Positions 42,120 to 53,866 of a stretch of 64,000 nucleotides of DNA are shown piece by piece (the first letter of the stretch is position 1; each line of letters starts with the position of its first letter). The position numbers were made by a program, and so were the translations under genes. Under the pieces are notes generated by a model. It worked only from the letters and a program-made list of their open reading frames with translations, did no database searches and was not told the DNA's origin. The stretch spans positions 107,717,387 to 107,781,386 of the forward strand of contig CM067370.1 in assembly GCA_034401795.1 (NCBI GenBank), read 5' to 3'. Origin of the DNA: Chaetoderma sp. LZ-2023a (taxonomy: Eukaryota > Mollusca > Caudofoveata > Chaetodermatida > Chaetodermatidae).

Positions 42120-43440
42120 CTAGTGTTAACAGCATACGGAAAATCCTATCCAATGTTACTCCGAGACAAGATTGACGACTTCACCGGTTCATGTCAGTGG
42201 CTTCAAACATGGACGCAGCTGTACAGACATTGTATGGGCTCAACGCATGGTTGTGTCGGTAGGCATGTCCAAACACTGGGATTTCCACAAAATGGGCATT
42301 GACATGTCACGTGCCTTCGACACAATTAAGCGCTCAGAGATCCTAGATGTACTGCGCCAGGCCAGTTGCAATGAAGATGAGCTACGACTAGTGAGACTAC
42401 TGCTTGCAGACACCAGGCTGAGAGTACGAGTCAAGTCAGTGAAGTCTGTAGAGTTTGAGACATCAATCGGCTCCGCACATGGAGATGGTCTATCCCCTGT
42501 GCTCTTCACCTGTTACCTGGCTGCTGCATTGAAATCCGTGCGGGAAAATTCCACAAGACCACACCCCACCACCCCCACCACCCTCCCCAATCCACCCCCT
42601 CCCCCCACCGGTGTCAATACTGGGCATGCCGCTAGAGATGGAATATGCCGACGATGTGGACTTTATAGATGAGGAAAAGAAACCCCTTGACGAACTTCTC
42701 CCAATAGCTGCAAGCAAACTAAAAATTGAGAATCTCTTTATGAATGAATCCAAAACAGAGTTCACCCACATATACCTATCTACAAAGCATGAAACTAAAG
42801 AAAATGACGATCCACTCCGTGGCGGCGAACCATGGAGGAAAAGTAAAATCCTGGGCTCACTGCTTTGCAGTGCTGCTGGCATTGCTGCATGCTGCGTTAT
42901 GGAGAACATAGCTTTCCAGTCCTTCTGGAAGCTATGGATTCGTAGATCAAAGATGCCCTTGGTAAAAAGACTACGTTTATACAATACAACCTGCGTATCC
43001 TTGATAATGCATAACTGTAACAGCTGGGCAGCTCCAAAGGCAGCTCTAGACAAACTTGACGCATGCCACCGCAAACACCTACGCACCATCATTGGACACC
43101 GATTGCCAGAGAGAATAATTTCCAACGAAGCACTATACAAGATGTGTAATACGCCACCGCTGTCTGTAAAGTCGCCCAGCAAAGATGGTCCATGTTTGAA
43201 CATGTGCTAAGGATGCCAGAAGACACACCAGCACAGAGAACCTTGGAATTCGCCTTACTCGGAGCCAGCAAATACAGAGCCAGGAGAAGACGTCATTGCA
43301 CAAATCTGCTAAGCGTGCTACGAAGTGACCTGAAGAAAGCAGGATTAGGTACACTCAAGTCAGGAATGGACCTGAGGAAGCTAATGATTTTGGCTGAGGA
43401 CAAGACACGGTGGACAAAAGCGAAGAAGGAATGATTGCAG
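42120..43440 (+). pseudogene. non-LTR retrotransposon, RTE/R4-like, 5' truncated
   Basis: Antisense to the receptor, in its TM5-TM6 intron. RT motif A region is GIDMSRAFDTIKRSEIL, then IGSAHGDGLSPVLFTCYL, a C-rich slip, and the active site MEYADDVDFIDEEKKPLDEL. After it come PWRKSKILGSLLCS, FQSFWKLWIRRSKMPLVKRL, RLYNTTCVSLIMHNCNSWA and, after a frameshift near 43190, VLRMPEDTPAQRTLEFALLG and AEDKTRWTKAKKE to a stop. Frames are broken in at least three places. The (CATA)n just downstream is probably its 3' tail. Clade assignment is provisional. Confidence 0.85.
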
Positions 43441-43483
43441 CTGTAGGATGTTTCTACTACTACAGCCGCAGAATACAGTAATC

Positions 43484-43527
43484 ATACATACATACATACA
43501 TACATACATACATACATACATACATAC
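43484..43527 (+). repeat. CATA microsatellite, probable LINE tail
   Basis: About 11 units of CATA, 45 bp after the stop codon region of the adjacent LINE. Confidence 0.85.
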
Positions 43528-43682
43528 TAGTGTATGTATTTCCACATTTTATCTAAGAGTGATAGCATACATTCCACTCATACTCCAGATGGCAATCATG
43601 TTTTATTGTGCCTCAAGTACACAAATATTTGCTCAATGGTATATATTCATGTCAAACACGTCACTGGTGCAGGAATTTAATA

Positions 43683-44062
43683 GATGGAGCCATTTCTAGC
43701 GATGCCCCGCACATTTCTCTCTAAGCTCCGCCCACATGTCGTGCGTGTTGGAATAGATACATGCTTTGAAACCTGAATTCTCATAAACTACAGGTAAGCG
43801 GTTGAATATCTTGAAACTAATTTGACGCGCCTATAGCAGCAACCGCGCCCAGTCAAGTTAGTTTTAAAATATTCAACAGGATGTTTATTAAATAGTAAAT
43901 CAATCAGTCATACAATTCGTACACTTGACGGACCTTTCCAGCATCGTGGCGGATTATTCTCTGTCAATTATGTTTGTGACGTTAGTCTACATGTGATGTA
44001 ATTGAGTATGACATCACGTACTCGAGCGACAGATCGGATCCATCCATACAACACATAGTACA
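43683..44062 (-). mobile_element. palindromic MITE, reverse copy
   Basis: GGAGCCATTTCTAGCGATGC, core at 43800-43878 with nearly complementary arms, AGGATGTTTATTAAATAGTA, GTTTGTGACGTTAGTCTACA and ending ATCGGATCCATCC. Lies 80 bp from the TM4-5 exon. Confidence 0.7.
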
Positions 44063-44144
44063 TGAACATATCACACAAATACCATGTTCATAATGACTAA
44101 TTTGAGACATGGTAATCATCTCGAGAGAATCAACTGAAACTTAC

Positions 44145-44406
44145 CTATTGCGGAGCTCTCACGGAAGTTTGTTTTTATTTCTCGTGCCTTGAATGCGAGT
44201 ATTGCCGCCACAAGAACGAGGAGATCCACGAAGACGAGAGTAATAATGTGGTTCTCAAAGCACGACCTAAAAATTGTGGACTCTGACCAGGTCCACCCGA
44301 CTGGCCACGTGAAGTGGTTACATATCCATACATTTTCATCTGCGTTGCTTCGGATTAATACCGCAGTAGGGTGTAGCCAAATGAGCCACTGAATACCGAT
44401 TACAAC
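44145..44406 (-). CDS. gene A (class C GPCR), TM4-TM5 exon
   Basis: 262 bp with acceptor CTCTATTTTCAG and donor ATAG/GTAAGT, phase 0 in and phase 1 out. The 87 residues run VVIGIQWLIWLHPTAVLIRS (helix 4), then an extracellular loop with NVWICNHFTWPVGWTWSES. The Cys here should pair with the Cys at the top of helix 3. Helix 5 follows as HIITLVFVDLLVLVAAILAF. The intracellular end KAREIKTNFRESSAIG matches the class C pattern K-x-R-x-x-x-x-x-F-x-E-S/A-x-x-I-G of the third loop, the best single piece of family evidence. The loop is unusually rich in Trp. Confidence 0.93.
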
Positions 44407-44448
44407 CTGAAAATAGAGGCATCTCTAGAACTATTTTAAGTTCTAATG

Positions 44449-44848
44449 GACCTTTCCAGTTTATTCATCCATCATATGACGTCATAATCAACTACATGAC
44501 GTGGATGATGATGTCATAATCAGAGATCAATAATAATCAATACTTCAAATAATGAATGACTCGACTAAAGGCTTAACAGTCCGACACGTTGTACAAATTG
44601 TATGTCTCTATTACTTAATAAACATTCTGTCGAATATTTTGAAACTAATGTGTCTGGGCGCTGTTGCTGCCATAGGCAGCAACAACACCCAGTCAAATAG
44701 GTTTCAAAATATTCAACACCTACCCTGTATAGTTTTCTGGAAATTGAGATCCAGAGAGTGCAGGGATCGATTGATCCCAACACGAGCGAAGCGTGGGTTG
44801 AGCTTAACTTGAGATGGGCGGGCATAACTAAAACTGGAAAGGACCATT
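44449..44848 (+). mobile_element. palindromic MITE, most complete copy
   Basis: Inverted ends ATGGACCTTTCCAGTTTAT / AAAACTGGAAAGGACCAT with TA on both sides (possible 2-bp duplication). Order inside: CATATGACGTCATAATCAAC, ATGATGTCATAATC, GTATGTCTCTATTACTTAAT, core 44628-44717 (loop CTGCCATAGGCAG), CCTGTATAGTTTTCTGGAAA, ATCGATTGATCCCAACACG and GGGCGGGCATAACT. It is 400 bp with no coding capacity. Confidence 0.8.
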
Positions 44849-45004
44849 ACAAATGTGGTCGAGTGTGAGAGATATGGCAGAAAGCGTGTTTGAATGTGGC
44901 CACTGAAATCATATGATGAAATGAGAGCTGCTTGATTGATGGTTACGGTGAAGCAATCTATTGACGAGAATGGTGACGAATTTTCAATATTATGACGTCA
45001 TTAT

Positions 45005-45410
45005 CATTTAATAACTCTTTACGACAAACTCGAAAATGTGCAGAAACGTGTAGCTAGATTTATCATCTCAAACTATAGCTACAAACCAGGCAGTATGGAA
45101 AGCCTGAAACTCTAACCACTGGCAGACGGAAGGAAAGAAAGCAGCCTAATTCTGTTCTACAAATATCTGTAACAAAAAGCACAGAAACCATTACATAGTC
45201 TACAGACTATGGGAAAACAAAAAAAAATCTTGCACAACAGCTACTTCAACCAAATTGATGTTAAAAGCCATATCTTTAAATTCAGCTTTATTTCCAGTAT
45301 ACCATAAGGGACTGGAACAAAGCCTTACATGACCTTCTAAGCAGTTCAGGAGACTCAGCAAACCTTACTAGTAATTGTACAGAAACAATCAGAGTGAAAC
45401 AATGTATCTA
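45005..45410 (+). pseudogene. decayed copy of the 34495-34900 LINE fragment
   Basis: Reads LENVQKRVARFIISNYSYKP, PLADGRKESSLILFYKYL and LHDLLSSSGDSANLTS, with stops and shifts. The DNA aligns along most of 34510-34900. Confidence 0.75.
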
Positions 45411-45997
45411 ACTTAGCTACTTGACCAATGGGCGGTGAAATGAAGTCCTCTGAATGTATCACCATAACTAACCAAGATGAAGAACAAAAGATCAAGATCA
45501 AAATCAAGTATTAACGGGTATTGTCTTTCCTCTGGGCAGTCTGCCTCGCGCTCTCGCCATATGCGGATCGTTTCAAGTCTATTGTTGTTTACATAAGTAA
45601 ACCCTCCATCCCTTGCGTGTGTAGATATATGTATAAGTATATTAGTCATTAGCAATGGAGATTATGGTTACCTTTGGCTTGATGATTATATATGTACTGT
45701 ATCATCAAATATACTGCCATGCATTGTCATAAAACAGCCAAGATTATCGCCCAAACCTCGCCCACTGACAGTCTGTCTCATTAATCTTATTTTATATTGG
45801 TCTTGCCTAAGACCAAAAAAATGCCTAGTCATAATCATAGTACATCACCGCCTTTGGCATGAAGATAGTTTATTGCCATACATAACATAACATTTAAGAT
45901 ATGGACACAAGCTGATGCTGCCCTTTTTACCCACATTTGCATAAATACGAGATGACCGTCACAAGCTCGAGTTGATGATGAGCTATCTGATGCAAGA

Positions 45998-46291
45998 GTG
46001 ACCGTGGTACTGCGAGGCCAAGGTCAGTTTCTACAGCAGAGGTCACAGTCATTGTCCCGAATACTAGTAAATTGTACAATTTCGGTGGTATCTCAGGATG
46101 GAGAAAAGATATCTTTAGCAATGCTCAATGTCATTTTTACAATTCCCGTAAATTTGCGATGCCAGTCAATGGCCACGACATGCGCAGAGTATAGTGCAGC
46201 TTTCATTAGCCATGCAGCACTTGGAGTGGTTCTTATGCTCTTCGGCGCAACCACAGTTCCCAAGCTGTGTCAGTGCACTCGATATGACTAG
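45998..46291 (+). other. unassigned open frame
   Basis: 97 codons, MTVVLRGQGQFLQQRSQSLS ... LMLFGATTVPKLCQCTRYD. Base composition here is less AT-rich than its surroundings and both strands have partial frames, so this may be decayed coding sequence of a gene or transposon. No motif is recognised. There are no convincing splice sites at its edges. Confidence 0.25.
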
Positions 46292-46399
46292 CTTGGATAT
46301 CCAAAGTGGCTGCCAATGCTTGCAGGCCATCAGCCAGCCCTAGTCTCATGTATTTGGGATATCAGGGCACGGGATAAGTGCATTGCCCTAGACCATCCA

Positions 46400-46439
46400 C
46401 ACACGCACGCACGCACGCACGCACGCACGCACACACAAC

Positions 46440-46472
<33 letters not shown>

Positions 46473-46480
46473 CACCCACA
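46400..46480 (+). repeat. ACGC, poly-C and AC microsatellites
   Basis: ACGC units, then C18, then ACACAC and CCACAC words. Confidence 0.93.
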
Positions 46481-46832
46481 CACACCCACACCCACTCCAC
46501 TCCATCTCCACACCACCAACCTTGGTCAACGTGCTGGAGAAGCGCATCGCAACTTCGTGGCAGGTGGTCGAAAACATGGCTCTGAGTACACACAGAGTGT
46601 ACCGTATCATCAAGGTTTGATCTACACACTGAGATAGTGCTTGCGACAGTCGCGGTGCAAACGACCTCCTTTACATCTAAAATATTATTAAACTAGGAAT
46701 CCCCAACTTTCGTCAGGATCTGAATGCGGATTCCGATTCAAATCTTAATCCGGATCAAAATTCCCAATTTAAAAAAAATCAGAAAAATCGTGTAAACCAT
46801 TTAAAGCGGAACGGATCCGCAATCATTGATTG

Positions 46833-47185
46833 TTAGCTCAGCTGGTCTGAAAGGCCAAGTGAGCTTATGCCATGCCAACTATCCATCATGTGTCCGTCCG
46901 TCATCCGTCCATCAACTTTTCCTTTAAACGACTTCTTCACAAGAACCACTGGGCCGATTTTCATTATATTTAGCAAGAAGCATCGCTAGCGCATAGGGAT
47001 GCAAGTTTGTTCAAACGAAGCCCATGGGCCAATTTGTCCGATTTTTAGAAACGCCTTTAAAAGTCTCAGAAAACGCTTGGGGATCGATGCAAACCTTGAA
47101 ATACAATCTAGGGCAATAGCTGAACCAAGTTTGTTCAAGGGAACTTGATTGGCCAAATGGCTGCTCAGCCATCATCATCTTCTTC

Positions 47186-47217
<32 letters not shown>

Positions 47218-48545
47218 CTTCTTCTTCTTCTTCTTGCGTTCATATTTGACTACATTTCAAGATCGAACATCTGGATGAAGTTGGCCGCACAGCCATCTTG
47301 GATGATCTAATTTTAGCAAAAACGACTTCTTCTCCAGAACCGCTGAACGGATCGGGCCGAAATTGGGCAGGTATGATTAGGGACTAAGGACCATTAAAGT
47401 GTGTTCAGCGGAAGTTGATACGTATAAAAACATGGCTGCCATGGACGAAAATGTAGCGTGTTTGGCGGCCATATTGGATATGTTTATTTGATGGATTTTG
47501 AAGCCGAAATTGTTTTATGTAGGTTTTTGCATATTCTGATGTCAAACTTGCTGTTTTCGAAACTATCGGATAAACGGTTTGTCGGCCAGCTTGAATCTTT
47601 TCCCGCCAAAAACTCCCTTACTAAAGCAATGGGAAAATAGCTTCTCGAGAAACTGTAGGTCGATTTCAAGTATATTTGATAGTAAGCATCTTTAGCGCAC
47701 ATGGGTTCAAGTGTGTTCAAAGGAAGCCGATTGGCCGAAATGGCTAGCGGCCATCTTCGATTTTGTCAGATTTTTTAGAAATATCTTTAAAAATCTTCTC
47801 CAAAGCCGATGCTGAACCAAATTTGTTCAAGGGAACTTGATAGACTAAATGGTTCGGCGGCCATCTGGGAGGACCTAGTTTTCGCGAAAACGGTTTGGCG
47901 GCCATCTTGGATCTTTTTCCCGCCAAAATTACCATACTAATGCAATGGAAAATTTAAGATGTCATCTACTTGAGAACTACTGGGCCGATTAAAAGTATAT
48001 TTGGCAGGAAACATCCTTAGGCCATAGGGATCCACTTTTGTTCAAAGGGAGCTGATCGACCAATTTGGCCAGCAGCCATCTTGGATTTTGGCCCATTTTT
48101 AGAAACGTCTTTAAAAATCTTCTCCGAAACTGCTTTGATTCAAAACTCCTGAAATATGATCTAAGGCAAGAGCTGAACTAAGTTTGTTCATGGGAACTTG
48201 ATCGGCCAAATGGTTCGGCGGCCATCTTAGATAACCTAATTTTCGCGAAAACGACTTCTCCAGAACTGATGAACGGATCTGGCCGAAATTTGACAGATAA
48301 AGTTTGTTCTAGGGAAATTGATCCGTCAAAAACATGGTCGCCATGGACCAATGAAATTTTAGCGTTTTTGGTGAACATCTTGAATTGTCTGCAAATTCTG
48401 AGAAAATCATAAAAAGAATAAAATTGACTAAACGTTCTTCACAGAAATTAGATTGGTAAATTTTTCCAATGGTTATCTCATTTTGTTCGGTTGTGCCAGT
48501 GGCCAAAGATTTCAGGTGAGCGATACAGGCCCATTGAGCCTCTTG
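46833..48545 (+). repeat. long repeat with ends TTAGCTCAGCTGGTC ... AGGTGAGCGATACAGG
   Basis: About 1.7 kb. It begins TTAGCTCAGCTGGTCTGAAA, then GTGAGCTTATGCCATGCCAA, and ends AGGTGAGCGATACAGGCCCA plus GCCTCTTG. In between are several rounds of a roughly 250-350-bp theme: CTGGGCCGATTTT or GGATCTGGCCGAAATT, TTCAAGGGAACTTGATTGGC, and GGCGGCCATCTTGGA. From memory, repeats with these ends are common in bivalves and other lophotrochozoans. There is no coding region. It probably spreads as a non-autonomous DNA element. Confidence 0.75.
47188..47235 (+). repeat. CTT microsatellite
   Basis: About 16 units of CTT inside the long repeat. Confidence 0.93.
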
Positions 48546-48549
48546 TTTT

Positions 48550-49565
48550 TGCTATACGGCAAAGGCACTTTTATAATTATCAGGGGGTCATATCATGATA
48601 GGTAGGCTGACAGGGTGCATGTGATATGTGAGGCACCAATGAAGTTTTCTGCAACCTCTTGAGCACAGAATTATTCATAGGATCAAATAGTCACTGCCAA
48701 AGTACACCAGCCAAAAGAGCCGAATCTGTACCGAAGGTTTGGCTGAATTATCCACTCGCAAAGATATGTTAGAAGAAAGGGGCATTATCATGACTAAGCA
48801 ATTCAAAATTGAAGCCGCAGGAAACAATGATGGATACGGTCAGCGAAAGTATATTGGAGGTGAAGCCAAAAGGTTGAATGTGTAATATGCTGGCTTAAAC
48901 ATCTAATCATTGCTATTGAGCTGATTTTGTAAGTAGAGCTCAGGAACATGCTTCAATCTGTGCTAATTAACTTACGGGGTGTCCTCGTTAGGAGTATTGC
49001 TACTGATTTTAGCTAGCTATTACTCCCCCAATTTGGCAGATAGATGACATTGTCTTTGGATATGGAAACCTCTTCCATAAAAGGCAAATCTGACAGATAG
49101 TTAATCATGCGTGTCTTTGGATAGGGAAACCTCTTCTAAGTATGTGCGCTGAATCACGCATATCATAAAAGGTTGATGAACCAACGAGTCACAATAGAGC
49201 GTGCACATTGAATAGCAAAGCGTAGTAGTTCATTGGTTAGTAACTCATTCAATATTAAGCCGAGCTATTTAGCTCGGTCCATGCAGAATCTATATAATTA
49301 GCTACTCAGACTACTAACTGCTCTAGGAGTGTATCTTACAAATGTTGCAAAGCCAGAAATGCGCTCATTGTTAACTATATGTTCAAGGATATTCACTGCT
49401 CACTAAATAATAAATCTCCTTAAAACAGTTTAAAATATTTTCGACCAATCATGGTTTTACAAGCTTGCATTTTACCAGTTGCCATATATATTTGCTTTTC
49501 TAAAGAATATGGTTTAACATCCGGGAGTATGCGTCCACGTAGCTAAACTGTAAAACCTGTTCTTC
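48550..49565. other. no feature seen
   Basis: Intron sequence of gene A. The word ATGGAAACCTCTTCC-like occurs twice near 49070 and 49125 with TCTTTGGATA, a minor duplication. Nothing else is recognised. Confidence 0.4.
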
Positions 49566-49569
49566 TTAC

Positions 49570-49814
49570 CTGTACAATCATGGCAAAACTTAGCAGAACC
49601 AGTTGGTAGAAGTCTCCCAGATAGTTGTAGTGTAGCTCGTCAACACGTTGCTTGCCCGGAGAAGGACGTGACTGGAGAAGAATCAGGAGCTTAATAAGCA
49701 ATACACTAAAGCATAGTGCATAGCAAAAACCAATTCCAAACCTGGTGATGCCACAACTAGCAGGTACTGGCTTTACTGCAAATGCGAATAACGTCATATA
49801 CGACAGCAGAATGC
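49570..49814 (-). CDS. gene A (class C GPCR), TM2-TM3 exon
   Basis: 245 bp. The acceptor is ATTATTATTATAG, where the tract is a microsatellite, and the donor is CAG/GTAAGA. It enters in phase 1 (Gly split) and leaves in phase 0. The 81 residues are ILLSYMTLFAFAV (rest of helix 2), KPVPASCGITRF with the conserved Cys at the top of helix 3, GIGFCYALCFSVLLIKLLIL (helix 3), an intracellular loop QSRPSPGKQRVDELHYNYLG, and DFYQLVLLSFAMIVQ entering helix 4. The pattern C-x-x-x-R-F-x-x-G-x-x-x-A-L-x-F-S-x-L-L-x-K is typical of class C receptors. Confidence 0.93.
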
Positions 49815-49815
49815 C

Positions 49816-49876
<61 letters not shown>

Positions 49877-49893
49877 GTAATAATAATAACAAG
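49816..49893 (+). repeat. TAA microsatellite at a splice acceptor
   Basis: About 24 units of AAT, with one AGT change, directly adjoining the TM2-3 exon. On the minus strand the array supplies the pyrimidine tract and the TATAG of the acceptor. Confidence 0.93.
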
Positions 49894-50159
49894 TACACAT
49901 ATTGATGCAATGCATCAATGGTAAATAGTGTGCCCGGAGGTTATTATAATTCTGAGAATAAACTCAACTGTTTCATGAAAAAATGAAGTTATATAAAGGC
50001 ATACAAGCCACTCATGACAAAAATATAGGCGGACAATACCACAAAAGAAGGAATATTTCTTGCAAAAAGATATGGGCAGTATTAGCTATGGGCTAGGAAA
50101 AGCAGCTTATATTTTTGGTCAGTCCAACAATTTTTCCATCCATCCTTTTTCTCCAGTCC

Positions 50160-52800
50160 AAACTCCTTAACAGAGAGAGAGGAACAGACAAAATTAAGAG
50201 CAGCTAGTGATGAGAAAATTGCACTACTGCATCAATAGAGAGTAACAGATCAAATTTGGGTCATGAGGTATAAACAACTTGTTAAGATAAAGAAATCAAC
50301 AGAACTGGCAACCCAGTCAGTAGAAAATCGGCGCAAGAAGCAGTACAGACCATGACACCCATTCAAACATATTAAAGAAGACTGTAAAGAATATTTCAAA
50401 CCTAAATCTTGATACCTTCTTGAACATACGTGAAGAGCTTATTACCCGGAAATATATTGGTGAAATATACACTGCAATGCTAGTGAAATGCACAAAGCAA
50501 GTATATTTTTGATGCAATACAGGACACCGATCTGTACCGACAGATAACCTTTTCAACAAAGTTAAGTGGCCAGGATAGCTTCCACCCCCCCCCCCCCCCC
50601 CCCTATTACTGAACAAGAAACCGAAAGGCTTATTAATTCAATGAGGAAGGGGAAAGCAGCAGACCCGGAAGGATTGAACGCGGAGCATGTAATATATGCT
50701 TCAGAGGAAATCATTGCTATAGTCACGCTACTCATCAATAATATATTCCAACAGGGCAAAATTCCTGATAGTATGAAGAAAGGTCTAGTGACACCCATAT
50801 TAAAGAAAGGAAAACCGGCTAGTAGCCAGACAGCTATAGACGAATTACAGTTACCTCCCTATTGGGAAAAGTCCTAGAAAAAGAACTGCTAAAGAGAACA
50901 AGAGCTATCACTGATCCATTCCAAAGTAAACATCAGTTCGGATTCACCAGCAGATGCTCCTCCGTGTATGCAGTATTTTTACTCACAGAATGCATTGCAG
51001 AAGCCAAGGACTTGAAGTCCCCATTATACATAACATTCCTAGATGCATCAACAGCCTTCGACATTGTATGCCACAAGAGCATGTTAAATTCTGCTTTCTC
51101 CCAAGGCGGGGATGGCCAGCTATGGGAACTATTCAACAGTATGTACTCAGGGATTACTTCAGAAATTAAGTGGCTCGGCGGAGTGTCTAGACCAATTATT
51201 GAGGAACTGGGCATAAGACAGGGTGCCTATACTTCACCAGATCTGTTTAAGCTGCGCAGCAACCCATTACTTAACAAGCTGGTTGCCCATCTGGGAGCGT
51301 TCCACATAGGATCCATTCCTGTAGGCGCAGTGATGTGTGCCGATGACCTGGCAGTTATAACCAGCAATTCAAGTGCTATGCAACAGCTACTCACCATCAC
51401 TGAGATTGATGCCGCAAATGAAAGGTATCTGTTCAGCTCAACGAAGACTAAGGCAGTGACTCCGAAAACAGCCCTGGTTACCCATACCCTGAGCTCTTCT
51501 TCAAGCTGAATGGGAATCCACTGGAACAATCAGATGATGAAATCCATCTTGGAGTCCATAGAACTACAGATACCAGAAGCCTGCTTACAGTCAGTTCGCG
51601 TATACAAACAGCACGACGTACGGCATACTCATTAATGGGAGCAGGTATGCATGGCCTTAACGGAATTAACCCCAAGACATCTAGGAAAATATGGGACATA
51701 TATGTCATACCAGTTCTCCTGCATGGTTTGGAAGCTCTGATACTCTCCAAGACAGAGACCCAGCTTCTAGAAGACTACTATAGAGGATCCATGAAACAGA
51801 TACAGCATCTTCCAGCTTCAACTGCTAATGCTGCCACATATCTTTTTCTCGGTATCATCCCTATAGAAGGCCAATTTCACAAGAGAATCTTGACTCTATT
51901 TATAAACATGGTCCGCAGACGAGATTCCATCGAGGCCCAGGTTATCCGACGTCAACTTGCCGTTAAGGACTCCGGTTCACACAGTTGGGTGACAATGGCT
52001 AGACAACTACTCTCTCAGTATCAGCTCCCGTCGGCGTTTCAACTTGTGAAAACCCAGCCGTCAAAGTACATGTGGAAAAATCTATTGAAGCAGAGTGTCA
52101 ATGCTTATTGGAGAGACCATCTAATTAGTGAAGCTACCTCTAAAGTAACACTATCATTCATCAACCTGAACTCCTGCACCATGAATAGATGTCATCCTAT
52201 TTGGGAACTGACTAATACAGACACACTAACAGTCCTAAAAGCAGCAGTGAAAGCTAAATTAATCACACAGCGATATAACCTGTTTGGCGGATCTACGCGA
52301 GACCGATCTCAAAGCACTATCTGCCAAATGTGCAAGTCGGCAGCTAAAACAATCACCCACTTTATCCTGCTGTGCCCGAGCTTAGAAGGTGTTCGTGTCA
52401 CATATCTTCGTAGAATAGATGACATCCTTCAGACTGCTGATGTACCAAGGCTGTGCGAGCTGACGGAGGAGGATGCCACTAGACTGATACTTGACTCTTC
52501 ACATTTCATTCCACTTAACAATCCACTGAGAATTCTCCTGGAACAAATATCACTAGACCTCTGCTTCAAGTTACACCACACTCGATCATTAAAACTTAGC
52601 GGAATATCTGGATACACCGTACAAAGACGAGGAAAACCCAAAAAAACAACCAACAACAAAAGGCATACATGTGGTGATTAGGATAACGAAAATTCTGACT
52701 AGTAAATTTACATTCGTCACATCAGTCCAGTTCAGGGCTGATGGTTCGCCTAGAATTGGAGAGGCGGTATCTACAAAACAAGTAACAAGTAACAAGTAAT
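50160..52800 (+). pseudogene. non-LTR retrotransposon with C-terminal zinc knuckle
   Basis: In the TM1-TM2 intron of gene A, antisense to it. 5' truncated, starting in the pre-RT linker (EREEQTKLRAASDEKIALLH). RT part 1 is SMRKGKAADPEGLNAEHVIY, then after a shift VTSLLGKVLEKELLKRTRAI, FLDASTAFDIVCHKSMLN, GIRQGAYTSPDLFKL and the active site VMCADDLAVITS. A third frame (51635-52681, 348 codons) has IWDIYVIPVLLHGLEALI, then ICQMCKSAAKTITHFILLCP, a Cys-Cys-His-Cys knuckle, and a basic end RRGKPKKTTNNKRHT. The 3' end has repeated AACAAGT units. It is disabled by frameshifts. Clade not certain. Confidence 0.88.
50584..50603 (+). repeat. poly-C tract
   Basis: About 20 C residues at the start of the LINE RT frame, encoding a Pro run. 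Confidence 0.9.
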
Positions 52801-53339
52801 CAATACCGTGAAACTAGATTTCTCCAACGAAAATGATATAGTAGAAAACATTCTGACTGAAGACCCAGTGGGAAACAGCCACGACATCGTGATCTGTTTC
52901 ATTTAGCTATCGTATCTATGTCACCTATTAAACGATATCTTTACTGGAAACAGTGACAAACTATTAAATCAAATATTTTTGCTTGACAAAAAGGCAAAAA
53001 TCGGCCTCAACCGTTGTAATGATGACGATCTTGTTGACCATATGTGCAAATGTTATGGTATTAGCCTGATAAGTCAGGTTCTACCAGTACATGCGGCTAA
53101 TAATATGGGATATATAGAAATATTTTCACATTACTATAGTAAATATTTGGTGGTAGAATTATTACAATAGTTCTACATGGCCTTATGTTCGAAAACTGAC
53201 TACAAGGCATGTAGAGATATTCTGCTACCGAATATTGTACATTATTAGAATTTGACAATGGTGTACCACTACTAAATTGCATATGACGAAATTACTGTAT
53301 AGTAAACATTTTTTAAACCTTTGATACTTTATTAGTATT

Positions 53340-53520
53340 TATTTTATTGACGCATTGGCAATGCGCAGCTTCAATTTCCACATGATAACCAGCCGACATT
53401 CATGGACCCATTAGTTTATTTTGTTGATCACCATCTCCCCAGTCGAGGATCGAACCATCATACTGCAACTCCGCATGGTATCAGTAACGAGCCATCTTTC
53501 CACTGGACCACCGCCCCAAG
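53340..53520 (-). mobile_element. tRNA-derived SINE, copy 1
   Basis: On the minus strand the head starts CTTGGGGCGGTGGTCCAGTG. The A box TGGTCCAGTGGA lies at 53510-53499 and the B box GGTTCGATCC at 53456-53447, spaced as in a tRNA. The body continues through ATGGGTCCATGAATGTCGGC and ends in AATAAAATAAATA. The tRNA fold is imperfect and a body follows, so it is a SINE and not a tRNA gene. Confidence 0.82.
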
Positions 53521-53683
53521 ACAAAAGGTCTAGGTTTAGCCGACCAGCTTTCACATGTCTGATATACTGACACTCTGACGATTCATACTGGACTATCTGT
53601 GGATGCATCTGCCACGATTCAATTCTAGGCTTTTTAAGCCTATTGAACTCTGACTCCATCACGGCTCTGACAGTATATGTATT

Positions 53684-53866
53684 TATGTTATTGACACACT
53701 GGCAATGCGCGGTTTCAATTTCCACATGCTAACCAGCCGACAGTCATGCACCCATTAGTTTAATGTGTTGATCACCATCTCCACGGTCGAGGATCGAACC
53801 GTCATACTGCAACTCCGCATGGCATCAGCAACCAGACATCTTTCCACTGGACCACCGGGCCAAGAC
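53684..53866 (-). mobile_element. tRNA-derived SINE, copy 2
   Basis: Same orientation, with A box at 53854-53843 and B box at 53800-53791. The body shares GTCGGCTGGTTAGCATGTGG and GAAATTGAAACCGCGCATTG-like sequence with copy 1. About 85-90 percent alike by eye. Confidence 0.82.

Noticed and set aside
53447..53510. Host tRNA gene
   Set aside because: A and B boxes are good but the acceptor and anticodon stems do not pair convincingly and a SINE body follows; a second diverged copy exists nearby.
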